Source: Methylobacter sp. BlB1 (GTDB taxonomy: Bacteria > Pseudomonadota > Gammaproteobacteria > Methylococcales > Methylomonadaceae). From it: 41,823 nucleotides of DNA. Shown here piece by piece: positions 34,990-41,823 of the stretch; positions within the stretch are counted from its first letter, which is position 1, and each line of letters starts with the position of its first letter. Location of the stretch: the NCBI RefSeq assembly GCF_015476545.1, contig NZ_JADMKV010000040.1, positions 1 to 41,823 on the forward strand, in the 5' to 3' direction. Under the pieces are notes generated by a model. That model saw only the letters and a list, made by a program, of their open reading frames with translations. It made no database searches and was not told the origin of the DNA. The translations under genes and the position numbers were made by a program.

Positions 34990-36057
34990 ATGTGGCAAAT
35001 TGATAACCGTACGCCTTTTGCCGCTGAGCGAGGATGGGTCCGTGATCGCGATGGCGCCGAGATCTGGCTGGTAGCAGTCAAGGCAACATTTGACATCAAA
35101 CCGGATGGTTCCGTCGAAATCTCGAAGGAGCAGCCTCCGGTGCTGCGCATTCCTGAATATTACGGCGAGCCGGGCAAGAGCAGCATAAAGTACGAGGCCG
35201 ATCTTGTTTTAACAAAAAAAACTACCGATGTGCTAGTCATCGGCCATGCATACGCCCCTATCGGTTATACGGTAACTTGTCTGGATGCCGGCTTTCGGGT
35301 AGGGCCTATTACAAAGATGCTTCGCATTTATGGCGATCGTCATTGGGATGCTGAAGGCGGTTTGTCAGCCCCGAAACCTTTCGAAAAAATGCCCTTAATA
35401 TACGAACGGGCCTTTGGCGGGGTGGACCATGCATCGGACAATCCGGAGCGGGATTTCGATTGGCGCAATCCTGTAGGCACCGGATACGCGGCTTCTTGGC
35501 TGAATCTGGCAGGTGTAGCGTTACCCAATATTGAATATCCGAATCAGCTTATTCAGTCGGGCAGTGATCGGCCGGACCCGGCCGGCTTTGGGGCTGTCAG
35601 CTGCCACTGGCAACCGCGCGTATCGTTCGCAGGCACTTATGATGACAATTGGATGAAAAATCGTCAGCCTCTCCTTCCGGAAGATTTCGATGACCGCTTT
35701 TATCAATGTGCGCCGGCTGATCAACAGGCCCCAGGTTTCTTAAAGGGCGGAGAACCCGTCGCGCTCAGCGGCCTGACGCCCAGCGGAAATTTATTGCGCT
35801 TTGTGCTGCCCAAAATTTATCTGGGCTTCGAAACCCGTTTTTATGACGGCAGCCGCGAAATCCATAAAACGCGCAATCTGCACACAGTCATCCTGGAGCC
35901 GGATTTTCCGCGCGTTTCCTTAGTCTGGCATACGGCTTTGCCGTGCCACTTCAAAGTACAAAAGCTGGAACGTACCGTCGTAACCCTCAAGACTAATTTG
36001 AGAGAGGGAAACGCTATGACTGATGATGCTGCGCTGGAGATGGGGCAAGATGAGTAG
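34990..36057 (+). CDS. DUF2169 family effector adaptor-like protein
   Basis: A 355-residue protein of the DUF2169 family, which is associated with T6SS loci encoding DUF4150/PAAR effectors and is thought to act as a chaperone or adaptor for loading them on VgrG. Recognised stretches are WLVAVKATFDIKPDGSVEIS, EADLVLTKKTTDVLVIGHAY, MPLIYERAFGG and NPVGTGYAASW, ending in a beta-rich C-terminal part with LVWHTALPCHF. No signal peptide. Its 3' end overlaps the next gene by 8 nt, so expression of the two is coupled. Its cargo is probably the DUF4150 nuclease two genes downstream. Confidence 0.88.
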   Translation: MWQIDNRTPFAAERGWVRDRDGAEIWLVAVKATFDIKPDGSVEISKEQPPVLRIPEYYGEPGKSSIKYEADLVLTKKTTDVLVIGHAYAPIGYTVTCLDAGFRVGPITKMLRIYGDRHWDAEGGLSAPKPFEKMPLIYERAFGGVDHASDNPERDFDWRNPVGTGYAASWLNLAGVALPNIEYPNQLIQSGSDRPDPAGFGAVSCHWQPRVSFAGTYDDNWMKNRQPLLPEDFDDRFYQCAPADQQAPGFLKGGEPVALSGLTPSGNLLRFVLPKIYLGFETRFYDGSREIHKTRNLHTVILEPDFPRVSLVWHTALPCHFKVQKLERTVVTLKTNLREGNAMTDDAALEMGQDE

Positions 36058-37108
36058 TACGGCAATCTATGTTGTTGGGTTAGGGGCCTGCACGCCGGTC
36101 GGACGCAATGCCTGGTCTAGCGCTGCGGCAGTACGGGCGGGAATCAGCGGCTTCACGCAACATCCTTATATGATCGACACGGCTGGCGAGCCGATGTGTG
36201 CCGCGATAGCGCCCTGGCTGGATATCGACATCACGGGTGTGGAACGATTTAAGGCATTGCTGTTTCCGGCAATTGACCAGGCTCTTGCCCCCATTGCCGA
36301 GGCGCAGTCACTGCGTCCACGTACCGCGCTGTCGCTGGGCCTGCCCGGTCAGCGGCCCGGATTGCCTGAGAATTTTCAACCTATGCTCATGAATGCACTG
36401 GCAGAAAAGTACCGTAGTACTTTTGCAAGCGTTGCCGCATTTCCCAATGGACATGCCGCCGGACTATTGGCCCTTGAAGCCGCAGCGAGACAGCTTGTTC
36501 AGGGCGCATTCGATGCTTGTGTGGTAGCCGGAGTCGATTCGTATCTGGAACCCGAGACGTTGGAATGGTTGGAAGCATGCGACCAGCTGCATGGAGCCGG
36601 TCCGCTCAACAATGCCTGGGGGTTTATTCCAGGGGAAGCGGCCGGCGCGATTTTGGTCATGCGGCACGAATTTGTTGTACGGCTGCGCCTTCAGCCTCTG
36701 GCGCGTTTGCTTAGCTTGGGCTCGGCGTTTGAGCCCAAACGCATCAAGACTGAGACAGTCTGCGTCGGCGAAGGTCTTACTCAGGCTTTCCGCACCGCCC
36801 TGCAGGCATTACCCGAAGGCGTCAAGGTGACCGATGTCTATTGTGATATGAACGGCGAACCTTATCGGGGCGACGAATATGGTTTTACCTGTTTGCGGAC
36901 CAAGGAGTATTTTGAGTCGGTATCCGACTTTGTCGCCCCGGCAGATTGTTGGGGCGACGTTTCCGCCGCCAGCGGGCCGCTCTACATTGGACTTGCCGCA
37001 ATAGCCGGCAGCAAAAATTATTCAAATGGCAACGTGGCATTCGCTTGGGCCAGTTCCGAAGGCGGCGAACGTGCGGCAAGCATTCTGGAAGTGAGGAGAT
37101 CGGTTTAA
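36050..37108 (+). CDS. Ketosynthase/thiolase-fold protein lacking catalytic residues
   Basis: From ATG 36050 (overlapping the previous stop by 8 nt) the protein has 352 residues. The fold is that of beta-ketoacyl synthase: IYVVGLGACTPVGRNAWSS at the N-terminus, then ACVVAGVDSYLEPE, and GFIPGEAAGAILV in place of the KAS GFVLGDGAGMLVLE motif. By hand alignment to FabF the active-site Cys segment (ATACTSG) is AAFPNGH, the first His region (NAHGTSTPAGD) is CDMNGEPYRGD, and the second His (MTGHLLGAAG) is CWGDVSAASG. All three catalytic residues therefore appear replaced. It is most likely a non-catalytic scaffold or cargo-binding protein in T6SS effector delivery. Its neighbours are DUF2169 and the DUF4150 effector. 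The role is not known to me. Confidence 0.8.
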   Translation: MSSTAIYVVGLGACTPVGRNAWSSAAAVRAGISGFTQHPYMIDTAGEPMCAAIAPWLDIDITGVERFKALLFPAIDQALAPIAEAQSLRPRTALSLGLPGQRPGLPENFQPMLMNALAEKYRSTFASVAAFPNGHAAGLLALEAAARQLVQGAFDACVVAGVDSYLEPETLEWLEACDQLHGAGPLNNAWGFIPGEAAGAILVMRHEFVVRLRLQPLARLLSLGSAFEPKRIKTETVCVGEGLTQAFRTALQALPEGVKVTDVYCDMNGEPYRGDEYGFTCLRTKEYFESVSDFVAPADCWGDVSAASGPLYIGLAAIAGSKNYSNGNVAFAWASSEGGERAASILEVRRSV

Positions 37109-37987
37109 ATGCCTGTAACAATTAAGGTGAACGGGGTAGCCAATTCGCTGGTGCATAAAGGCAGTAACGCCATCTCCACTGCGACCATTCCCGATGTCTG
37201 CAAGACCCCGACTCCAGGCGGCCCGGTGCCCATTCCTTATCCGAACATTTCCCAGTCTGCGACATTAGCCAAAGGTACAACCACCGTTAAGGCCGATGGC
37301 GGTATGATGATTGCGATCAAGGGTTCGGAATTTTCGCTGTCCAATGGTGATGAGCCGGGTTCTATCGGCGGCGTCAAATCCAGCACTTTCATTAAGGAGT
37401 CCACCTGGATTCTTTATTCGTTTGATGTGAAGATGGACGGCAAAAATGTCTGCCGGCTGACAGACAAAAAATTCCAGAATCATGAAAATACCGTCGATCT
37501 GGCCGGTGCAATCCTTGCTCCTACCCCTGTAGGCATGATCGTGCTCGAGTGCGAGCCTGGCTGGACGCCGTGTCAAAAAGCGCAGATGCAAGCCAAGGCC
37601 AATCAGTTGGACTCGCTTGCCAAGCAGGGAAAGATCAAACCCAGAAATACATACAAAGACGGCAAGCCGACACTGCAACGTAAAGCCGGCAACGGATGGG
37701 CCGCAAAATTCGCTCGCGACTGGAACAAACCGGCGCCGGAAGGCTGGCCGGATTCCTCCAACCCGGCCAAGCAGCCAAAAAAATTCTACGATGACTGTGC
37801 AAAAACAAACGATCCGCTCGGAAACAATATGGAGGCGGACCACATTCATGAAATGCAACTGGGTGGCCGGGCTCAGGGGCCGTTTCTATGGCTGGATCGT
37901 GAAGTGAACGGCGCATCCGGGCGACAGATAAAAGAACAACGGAATACAACACCAAACCCGACCGGTTTCACAACCAAGAACTGCTAG
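37109..37987 (+). CDS. DUF4150 (PAAR-like) effector with C-terminal HNH-type nuclease domain
   Basis: A 292-residue evolved spike-tip effector. Residues of about 1-130 are DUF4150, a PAAR-like domain (TPTPGGPVPIPYPNISQSAT, then KADGGMMIAIKGSEFSLSNG and GSIGGVKSSTF), which should sit on the VgrG tip. A Lys/Gln-rich linker leads to a toxin domain at about 175-292 with the motif MEADHIHEMQLGG (residues 241-253), then FLWLDREVNGASGRQI. This matches the D-H...E.QLGG...LW.LD..VN pattern of HNH/His-Me-finger toxin nucleases; D244, H245, E248 and N in the EVN segment are candidate active-site residues. The nuclease activity is inferred. An immunity gene follows after 16 nt. Confidence 0.85.
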   Translation: MPVTIKVNGVANSLVHKGSNAISTATIPDVCKTPTPGGPVPIPYPNISQSATLAKGTTTVKADGGMMIAIKGSEFSLSNGDEPGSIGGVKSSTFIKESTWILYSFDVKMDGKNVCRLTDKKFQNHENTVDLAGAILAPTPVGMIVLECEPGWTPCQKAQMQAKANQLDSLAKQGKIKPRNTYKDGKPTLQRKAGNGWAAKFARDWNKPAPEGWPDSSNPAKQPKKFYDDCAKTNDPLGNNMEADHIHEMQLGGRAQGPFLWLDREVNGASGRQIKEQRNTTPNPTGFTTKNC

Positions 37988-38003
37988 CGAACTTGAGGAT
38001 AAA

Positions 38004-38531
38004 ATGGATCAGAGCATCGAAGACCGTATCAGGCGCGCCGTCGAAAAAGGCATTTCCGCCCGCAAAAAATATTATGATTCAATAGGCCTTCCTGATGAGC
38101 AGGAATTAGGGCCTCCATCCTCTCAGGAAGAGATATCGGCGCTTGAGGCGGCAATCGGGAAACCGCTGCCGCCATCGTACAGACACTTTCTCGAGATGTT
38201 TAATGGCTGGCGCATGATCGATGGAGGGCTGGATCTCCTTCCAGTCAAGGATTTGCTTAACGGCCCGCGCAAGCAGAAGATATCTGAATGGCAAAAAAAA
38301 ATGGAATCTTGTGGGGATGAGGTGGCGGCCAGAAGCCTGGTTATTGGTGTGTCATCCGTGACTGCGACTAAATATTTGTTAGATCCCGAGGTTATCGATC
38401 CTCGCGGGGAATGGCGATTCGTCCAGCACCATAACGGTGAAGAAGCCGAAGTTGCGAGTTTTTTGGAATGGCTGGAGGAGTCGGTTGATGAATATGATGA
38501 ATTGGCTTCCATGAACCAGGATATGCCCTAA
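38004..38531 (+). CDS. SMI1/KNR4-family immunity protein
   Basis: A 175-residue protein of the SMI1/KNR4 (SUKH) superfamily, the commonest immunity fold for nuclease toxins. The key signature is the N-terminal SQEEISALEAAIGKPLPPSYRHFLEMFNGWR region (about 40-70; quoted parts: ALEAAIGKPLPPSYRHFL), followed by Trp-Arg/GG strand and a late WRFVQHHNGEEAEVASF segment. It has GAGGA before the ATG and lies immediately downstream of the predicted nuclease effector, so it should protect the producer by binding the toxin domain. It is acidic, as expected for a protein that binds a basic nuclease. The pairing is inferred from order. Confidence 0.85.
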   Translation: MDQSIEDRIRRAVEKGISARKKYYDSIGLPDEQELGPPSSQEEISALEAAIGKPLPPSYRHFLEMFNGWRMIDGGLDLLPVKDLLNGPRKQKISEWQKKMESCGDEVAARSLVIGVSSVTATKYLLDPEVIDPRGEWRFVQHHNGEEAEVASFLEWLEESVDEYDELASMNQDMP

Positions 38532-38570
38532 ATTAATCGGGTTTCCCTTTATTTGGAAAAGTTATAGCTT

Positions 38571-39833
38571 ATGTTTGCTGCCGCGATTCCCCACGTCGTT
38601 GAACAACACGCCGAAGAAGCGGCTTTTCTCTGGTTTCTCCGCAATCGGGCAGTTAAAGCGCCTCACTATAAATTAAGTGAATTAACCAGACTCGACAATC
38701 GTGTAGAAGCCCATCTGGATGGCTTGCGAATTGCCGGACCGGAAGGCTGGAATCTGTGCGAACAGGCGCTGGAAATCGGCGAGGCCGGTGAAGTGTTTAC
38801 TGCCGGGTTACTGGCTCTGGAAAGCAAGAACCCGCAAAAATTAGCCAAAGTCGTAAGCATTGCCGAAGATTCGGCTGAGGTAGCTAAGGGACTGGTTTCG
38901 GCTTTTGGCTGGACTGAACCTTCCAAACTGGCGAGAACGGTAAAACTTCTGCTGGATTCCGGCTCGAACTTCCACCGGTTTATCGGCCTTTCCGCCTGCG
39001 CGGTTCATCGAGTGAATCCGGGCAATATTCTGGATAATTGGATGCAAGACCATGATGCCCCGCCACTGCTCCGTGCCCGTGCTTTGCGAGCAGTGGGAGA
39101 GCTGAAACGCCGTGACCTGATTTACGATCTCCGCAATTGTTTTCATGCCGAGGATGCCTCAATACGTTTCTGGGCCGCATGGTCGGCGGTGCTGCTGGGT
39201 AATCGGAGCGATGCGCTGGAAGTTCTCAAGGTAGTCATGGTGACCGGCTCGGGGCAATTTCCTGGCGCTCTGCCCATGTTGTTGCGCGCGATGCCGATTG
39301 AGAACTCGGCGCCCTTGTTGAAAGGCATGGCACAGTATCCGGAACGGCAAAGGGATCTGATTGCCGGTACGGGAATGGTGGGCGATCCTTTGTACGTACC
39401 CTGGCTGATCAAGCAGATGGAAACGCCGGAACTGGCGCGGCTGGCGGGCGAGTCGTTCAGTTTTATCACGGGCGCCGACATCGCTTATGAGAATCTGGAA
39501 GGCGAGCGGCCGGAAGGTTTCGAATCAGGCCCTAGCGAAAGCCCGGAAGACGAAGATGTCGAACTCGACGGCGACGAGGATTTGCCCTGGCCTGATCCGG
39601 CCAAGATCCAAGCCTGGTGGGCTGCGAGACAACACCGGTTTCAGGCCGGAAGCCGCTATTTGCTGGGTGCTCCGATCTCTGAAAGTCAGTGCCGAAAAGT
39701 CTTGCGGGAAGGTTTTCAGCACCAGCGAACTGCCGCTGCATTGGAATTGGCGTTGATGAGACCCAACGAGGCGCTGTTCGAAGTCCGCGCTCCCGGCTGG
39801 CGGCAACAGCGTCTGTTACAGCATACTGCATGA
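38571..39833 (+). CDS. TIGR02270-type T6SS-associated HEAT-repeat protein
   Basis: A 420-residue soluble protein resembling the TIGR02270 family, found in T6SS loci with DUF2169 and VgrG genes. The N-terminal part (HVVEQHAEEAAFLWFLRNRAV; ELTRLDNRVEAHLDGLRIAG) is typical. Residues of about 80-300 look like alpha-helical HEAT-type repeats, for example RARALRAVGELKRRDLI and SIRFWAAWSAVLLGNRS. An acidic segment rich in Glu/Asp (about 320-345) precedes a C-terminal RQHRF..G.RYLLGAPIS region. Function unknown; HEAT repeats suggest protein binding, perhaps to cargo or adaptors. It overlaps the next gene by 4 nt (ATGA). Confidence 0.82.
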   Translation: MFAAAIPHVVEQHAEEAAFLWFLRNRAVKAPHYKLSELTRLDNRVEAHLDGLRIAGPEGWNLCEQALEIGEAGEVFTAGLLALESKNPQKLAKVVSIAEDSAEVAKGLVSAFGWTEPSKLARTVKLLLDSGSNFHRFIGLSACAVHRVNPGNILDNWMQDHDAPPLLRARALRAVGELKRRDLIYDLRNCFHAEDASIRFWAAWSAVLLGNRSDALEVLKVVMVTGSGQFPGALPMLLRAMPIENSAPLLKGMAQYPERQRDLIAGTGMVGDPLYVPWLIKQMETPELARLAGESFSFITGADIAYENLEGERPEGFESGPSESPEDEDVELDGDEDLPWPDPAKIQAWWAARQHRFQAGSRYLLGAPISESQCRKVLREGFQHQRTAAALELALMRPNEALFEVRAPGWRQQRLLQHTA

Positions 39834-40009
39834 AAATGATGCCTAATCTGACCGTACTGATCTTTGGCGTTTTGTCTTTGCTTTTCGCTTTTTTCTCAGT
39901 GCGGGATTATCTGCGCAATAAGGGCAAATTATCTCCCTCAGCCCGTGTGTGGCGGCGCATCGCTATTATCTTTGCTGTTGTGGCGTTAGTTTTGATGATA
40001 ATCCAGTGA
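39830..40009 (+). CDS. Tiny two-helix membrane protein
   Basis: A 59-residue protein whose ATG overlaps the stop of the preceding gene (ATGA), a typical translational coupling. Two transmembrane helices are predicted by eye: LTVLIFGVLSLLFAFFSV (about 7-24) and IAIIFAVVALVLMII (about 44-58). They are separated by a basic loop with DYLRNKGKLSPSARVWRR, which should face the cytoplasm. No family is recognised. As the last gene of the vgrG module it may anchor or accompany the TIGR02270-type protein, or be an additional immunity or membrane factor. It is conspicuous because the rest of the module is soluble. Confidence 0.65.
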   Translation: MKMMPNLTVLIFGVLSLLFAFFSVRDYLRNKGKLSPSARVWRRIAIIFAVVALVLMIIQ

Positions 40010-40387
40010 GTTATAGGGGTAACAATCGTGTTATCAGCCCCCGTTTGAATTTATCGAATTGGCCGTTGCCGACCCTAAGCAGTCTATTTATGCTGATCCT
40101 TGAATGTCGGTTTAAGGTGCTTCTCGGTCATTCAAAATGTGGCTTTTGAAATTATCTAGCTCCATTTATCATGCATAAATGCTGGTTATCCCGTTTAGAA
40201 AATCTAACCTTGAGACACCATACTTGACAGTGAAATAGAAAAGACTGTACCTTAAAAAGGTTTATTTAAAGACTTGTTAGACGGTCATGCCACTACGCAG
40301 TAGTAGCGTCAGGTGGGCTTTCTAACGAGCTACGGGTGGATAAGCTTGCAAAATCGAACTTTCTCAATCAGACAAGGATAGAATGAA
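40010..40387. other. Intergenic region with inverted repeat
   Basis: A 378-nt gap before an orphan gene. A TTGACA at 40224-40229 could be a -35 box, but the matching -10 is poor. A nested inverted repeat at 40276-40326 has outer arms GTTAGA and TCTAAC and inner arms ACTAC/GTAGT. The GTTAGAC at 40276-40282 fits the integron core-site pattern GTTRRRY and may mark the left end of a gene cassette. No gene is visible. Confidence 0.4.
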
Positions 40388-40885
40388 ATGCCGAACTACT
40401 TTTACAAAGCAGTGATGGATGCGCATATAACAGGCGCGAGTTTAATCCGATGCGAGCGCGGTCCAGGTATCAGACATGAAGGCCTGGACCCCAAGAAGCG
40501 CAATTCCAGCGGGGGGGCAACCGTATTTGCGGCCGCTCAAGCAGGGCGGGTATTAAGTGCAGCTGATAGCACATCGTTCGGTCAGTGCTTGACCGGAAAC
40601 CAAAAGTATGCAGAGTGTTATGCCACGACGGACCAGCATCGCCTTCTAAGAATTACTCTCCCTGATAGCATGATCAATATCATAGTCAGGAATGCGGCCT
40701 CCTACGACGAATACGCGAATATGCAAGCTGCTGTGAGTGATAAAGAATGCACAGCAATTCAGAATATTCCGCCCAGCTATATTGAATTCCTAACCGCGTC
40801 AGGATCATGGGAGCCGATCAAAAATTATCCGAACCCTACACCCAAATGCTACGGTAATGACGCGGATACCGATGAAGACTGGTGA
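40388..40885 (+). CDS. Orphan protein, probable integron-type gene cassette
   Basis: A 165-residue soluble protein with no recognised family. It has two Cys in the N-terminal half and three or more later, a Gly/Ala-rich segment (SSGGATVFAAAQAGRVLSAA, about 38-57), and an acidic C-terminus (DADTDEDW). AAGGA lies about 9 nt before the ATG. Its stop is followed after 1 nt by an attC-like site, the layout of an integron cassette. Cassette genes are often orphan. It may be unrelated to the T6SS. A distant ADP-ribosyltransferase-like start (FYKAV) crossed my mind but I cannot support it. Confidence 0.6.
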   Translation: MPNYFYKAVMDAHITGASLIRCERGPGIRHEGLDPKKRNSSGGATVFAAAQAGRVLSAADSTSFGQCLTGNQKYAECYATTDQHRLLRITLPDSMINIIVRNAASYDEYANMQAAVSDKECTAIQNIPPSYIEFLTASGSWEPIKNYPNPTPKCYGNDADTDEDW

Positions 40886-40886
40886 A

Positions 40887-40958
40887 GCCACCCCTCTCAT
40901 TGCACCCGACGTGCGCTAGCCTGCGGCTGTCGCCCACAGGTGAACGCGAACGTTAGGC
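40887..40958 (+). other. attC-like integron recombination site
   Basis: A 72-nt stretch begins with GCCACCC (degenerate R'') at 40887-40893 and ends with GTTAGGC (R', matching GTTRRRY) at 40952-40958. Between them TTGCACC faces GGTGAA, pairing with one extrahelical G as in attC L boxes. Inner arms CGAC/GTCG and AGCC-tgc-GGCT complete an imperfect hairpin. The R'' box matches the expected complement at only four of seven positions. It lies 1 nt after the stop of the 165-aa gene. No integrase gene is in the window. Confidence 0.5.
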
Positions 40959-41057
40959 CACAAAATAATACTTACTCGTATCCGCAGTGCGTAACCCACC
41001 CCTGTCCCCTAGGTCATTACTAATATATCTAGCCAAAACTTATCAAGGAGAATTCTT

Positions 41058-41639
41058 ATGTACACACGCTGGCTGTTTGTCCCGTTTTCCAGCGGACATG
41101 ATGATGAAGTATTCAAAATGGCCCAAGTTTGGAAATCTGTCGAGGACTGGAAGGGGAAGCGCACTGTAATTGTGCGGTATGCAAATAACCGAGATAATGC
41201 CGGCTGCTTAAGTAAAGTGGCAGCAGACGACAAATTATATATCCTTGCACATGGAAATGTCGGATGCGTGAAAGTTGCCAACAAGTTCAGCGACGCAACA
41301 GAAGAGCTTTCTGTGAATGATTTATGCGAGAGAATTCAAGAAAGCGGCTTGCCCACCGAATATAGGATTGTTGTCAATTTATTCGCGTGCGGCGCAGAGG
41401 GAAGAGCCGAAGTAATTGCCGGCTGTGGGTCAGGGGCCGTCTTTGCGGATGATTTTGCCAGAGCCTTACGTGAGCGATATTATTATTTCGACGCTGAGAT
41501 ATATGGGTACAAAGAAAGTGTCACCTCTCCCGAGCAAAACGACGACCTCGGATATAAAGGAAAGAAACTCGCCGTTGGGGTAAGGAACGAGGTTCTTGGT
41601 CGGGCAAGCGAGTTCAAGCAACGCTTCAGGGGTTACTAA
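41058..41639 (+). CDS. Putative C80/caspase-like (clan CD) cysteine peptidase
   Basis: A 193-residue single-domain protein. Residues KLYILAHGNVG (His65) and IVVNLFACGAEGR (Cys111) lie at the spacing of the His-Cys dyad of clan CD peptidases, and the order resembles the cysteine protease domain (C80) of MARTX toxins: a His-Gly strand, then LSVNDLCERIQ helix, then the Cys strand, then FARALRERYYYFDAEIYGY. Strong AAGGAG 8 nt before the ATG. No signal peptide. It could be a stand-alone protease toxin or regulator, and it lies downstream of the vgrG module and an attC-like site. The catalytic call is by motif only. No immunity gene follows in the window. Confidence 0.6.
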   Translation: MYTRWLFVPFSSGHDDEVFKMAQVWKSVEDWKGKRTVIVRYANNRDNAGCLSKVAADDKLYILAHGNVGCVKVANKFSDATEELSVNDLCERIQESGLPTEYRIVVNLFACGAEGRAEVIAGCGSGAVFADDFARALRERYYYFDAEIYGYKESVTSPEQNDDLGYKGKKLAVGVRNEVLGRASEFKQRFRGY

Positions 41640-41746
41640 GAGATGCTTTGGTAGAGGTGTTCGGCACTGCTTAGTTTATCGTTACGCATGACCGCTTTGC
41701 GGAATTATTCTACCATTCACTCAGAGATTGTAATGGCCGCTTTTGA

Positions 41747-41772
41747 CACTTATGCAAAGCTTTGCATAAGTG
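41747..41772. repeat. Perfect 26-bp palindrome
   Basis: Arms CACTTATGCAAAG (41747-41759) and CTTTGCATAAGTG (41760-41772) are exact reverse complements with no spacer. Outside it, TAATGGC (41731-41737) and GCCATTA (41772-41778) form a further, offset inverted repeat. It lies about 107 nt after the peptidase gene. It may be a dispersed palindromic repeat, a transcript barrier or an operator for a gene beyond the window. The rest of 41640-41823 shows no gene. Confidence 0.85.
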
Positions 41773-41823
41773 CCATTATGTATAGAAGCGAATTATGTAC
41801 AGTAGATCATTCCAAGCCATGAA

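Noticed and set aside
40202-40282. A second attC site between ATCTAAC and GTTAGAC left of the orphan cassette
   Set aside because: The end heptamers fit the core pattern, but the 67 nt between them do not fold into the expected paired arms, so I only keep GTTAGAC as a possible cassette edge.
1-41823. CRISPR arrays, tRNA or rRNA genes, insertion sequences with transposase
   Set aside because: I saw no regularly spaced direct repeats, no tRNA cloverleaf or rRNA stretches, and no transposase or integrase coding sequence in either strand.

Overview
This window is a complete type VI secretion system (T6SS) locus from a Gram-negative bacterium, most likely a gammaproteobacterium. The gene order tssA-B-C-hcp-tagJ-E-F-G-H, together with FHA (TagH) and TagF/PP2C genes, resembles the Pseudomonas H1-type (i3-like) lineage. 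Moderate GC, Calx-beta autotransporter-like proteins and many REP-like intergenic palindromes are compatible with a methanotroph-like gammaproteobacterium, but that is an impression and the species cannot be fixed from the sequence.

Layout. 1-279: REP-like palindromes. 280-3072 (-): Calx-beta protein with an autotransporter-type beta-barrel. 3361-4548 (+): family-1-type glycosyltransferase. 4565-5083 (-): tssJ lipoprotein, transcribed away from the rest. 5416-14907 (+): tagH (FHA), tssK, tssL with a peptidoglycan-binding domain, tssM, and a tagF-pppA fusion. 14987-25811 (+): tssA, tssB, tssC, hcp, a strong terminator, tagJ, tssE, tssF, tssG, tssH/clpV. 25895-28387 (+): a more A+T-rich stretch of small orphan or secreted proteins and gene remnants separated by hairpins. 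28645-30003 (-): a second beta-barrel protein related at its C-terminus to the first. 30475-31953 (-): an unusual natural fusion of a TssB-like and a truncated TssC-like sheath protein. 32279-40009 (+): an effector-delivery module made of vgrG with a 16-residue-repeat spike, DUF6484, DUF2169, a ketosynthase-fold pseudoenzyme, a DUF4150 (PAAR-like)-HNH nuclease, SMI1/KNR4 immunity, a TIGR02270-type protein and a tiny membrane protein. 40388-41639 (+): an orphan gene followed directly by an integron attC-like site, then a C80/caspase-like cysteine peptidase candidate. The tail carries a perfect 26-bp palindrome.

How it works together. TssJ-L-M form the membrane complex. TssK-E-F-G with VgrG form the baseplate and spike. 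TssA primes assembly. TssB/C form the sheath around the Hcp tube. ClpV, with TagJ, recycles contracted sheath. TagH and TagF-PppA are posttranslational regulators, although no PpkA kinase lies in the window. All 13 core Tss components are present, with DUF4150 standing in for a classical PAAR tip. The most unusual parts are the truncated TssB-TssC fusion beside vgrG and the ketosynthase-like protein, which has apparently lost its Cys-His-His catalytic residues. Both look like accessory parts of an effector-loading or sheath-control system whose role I do not know to have been established.
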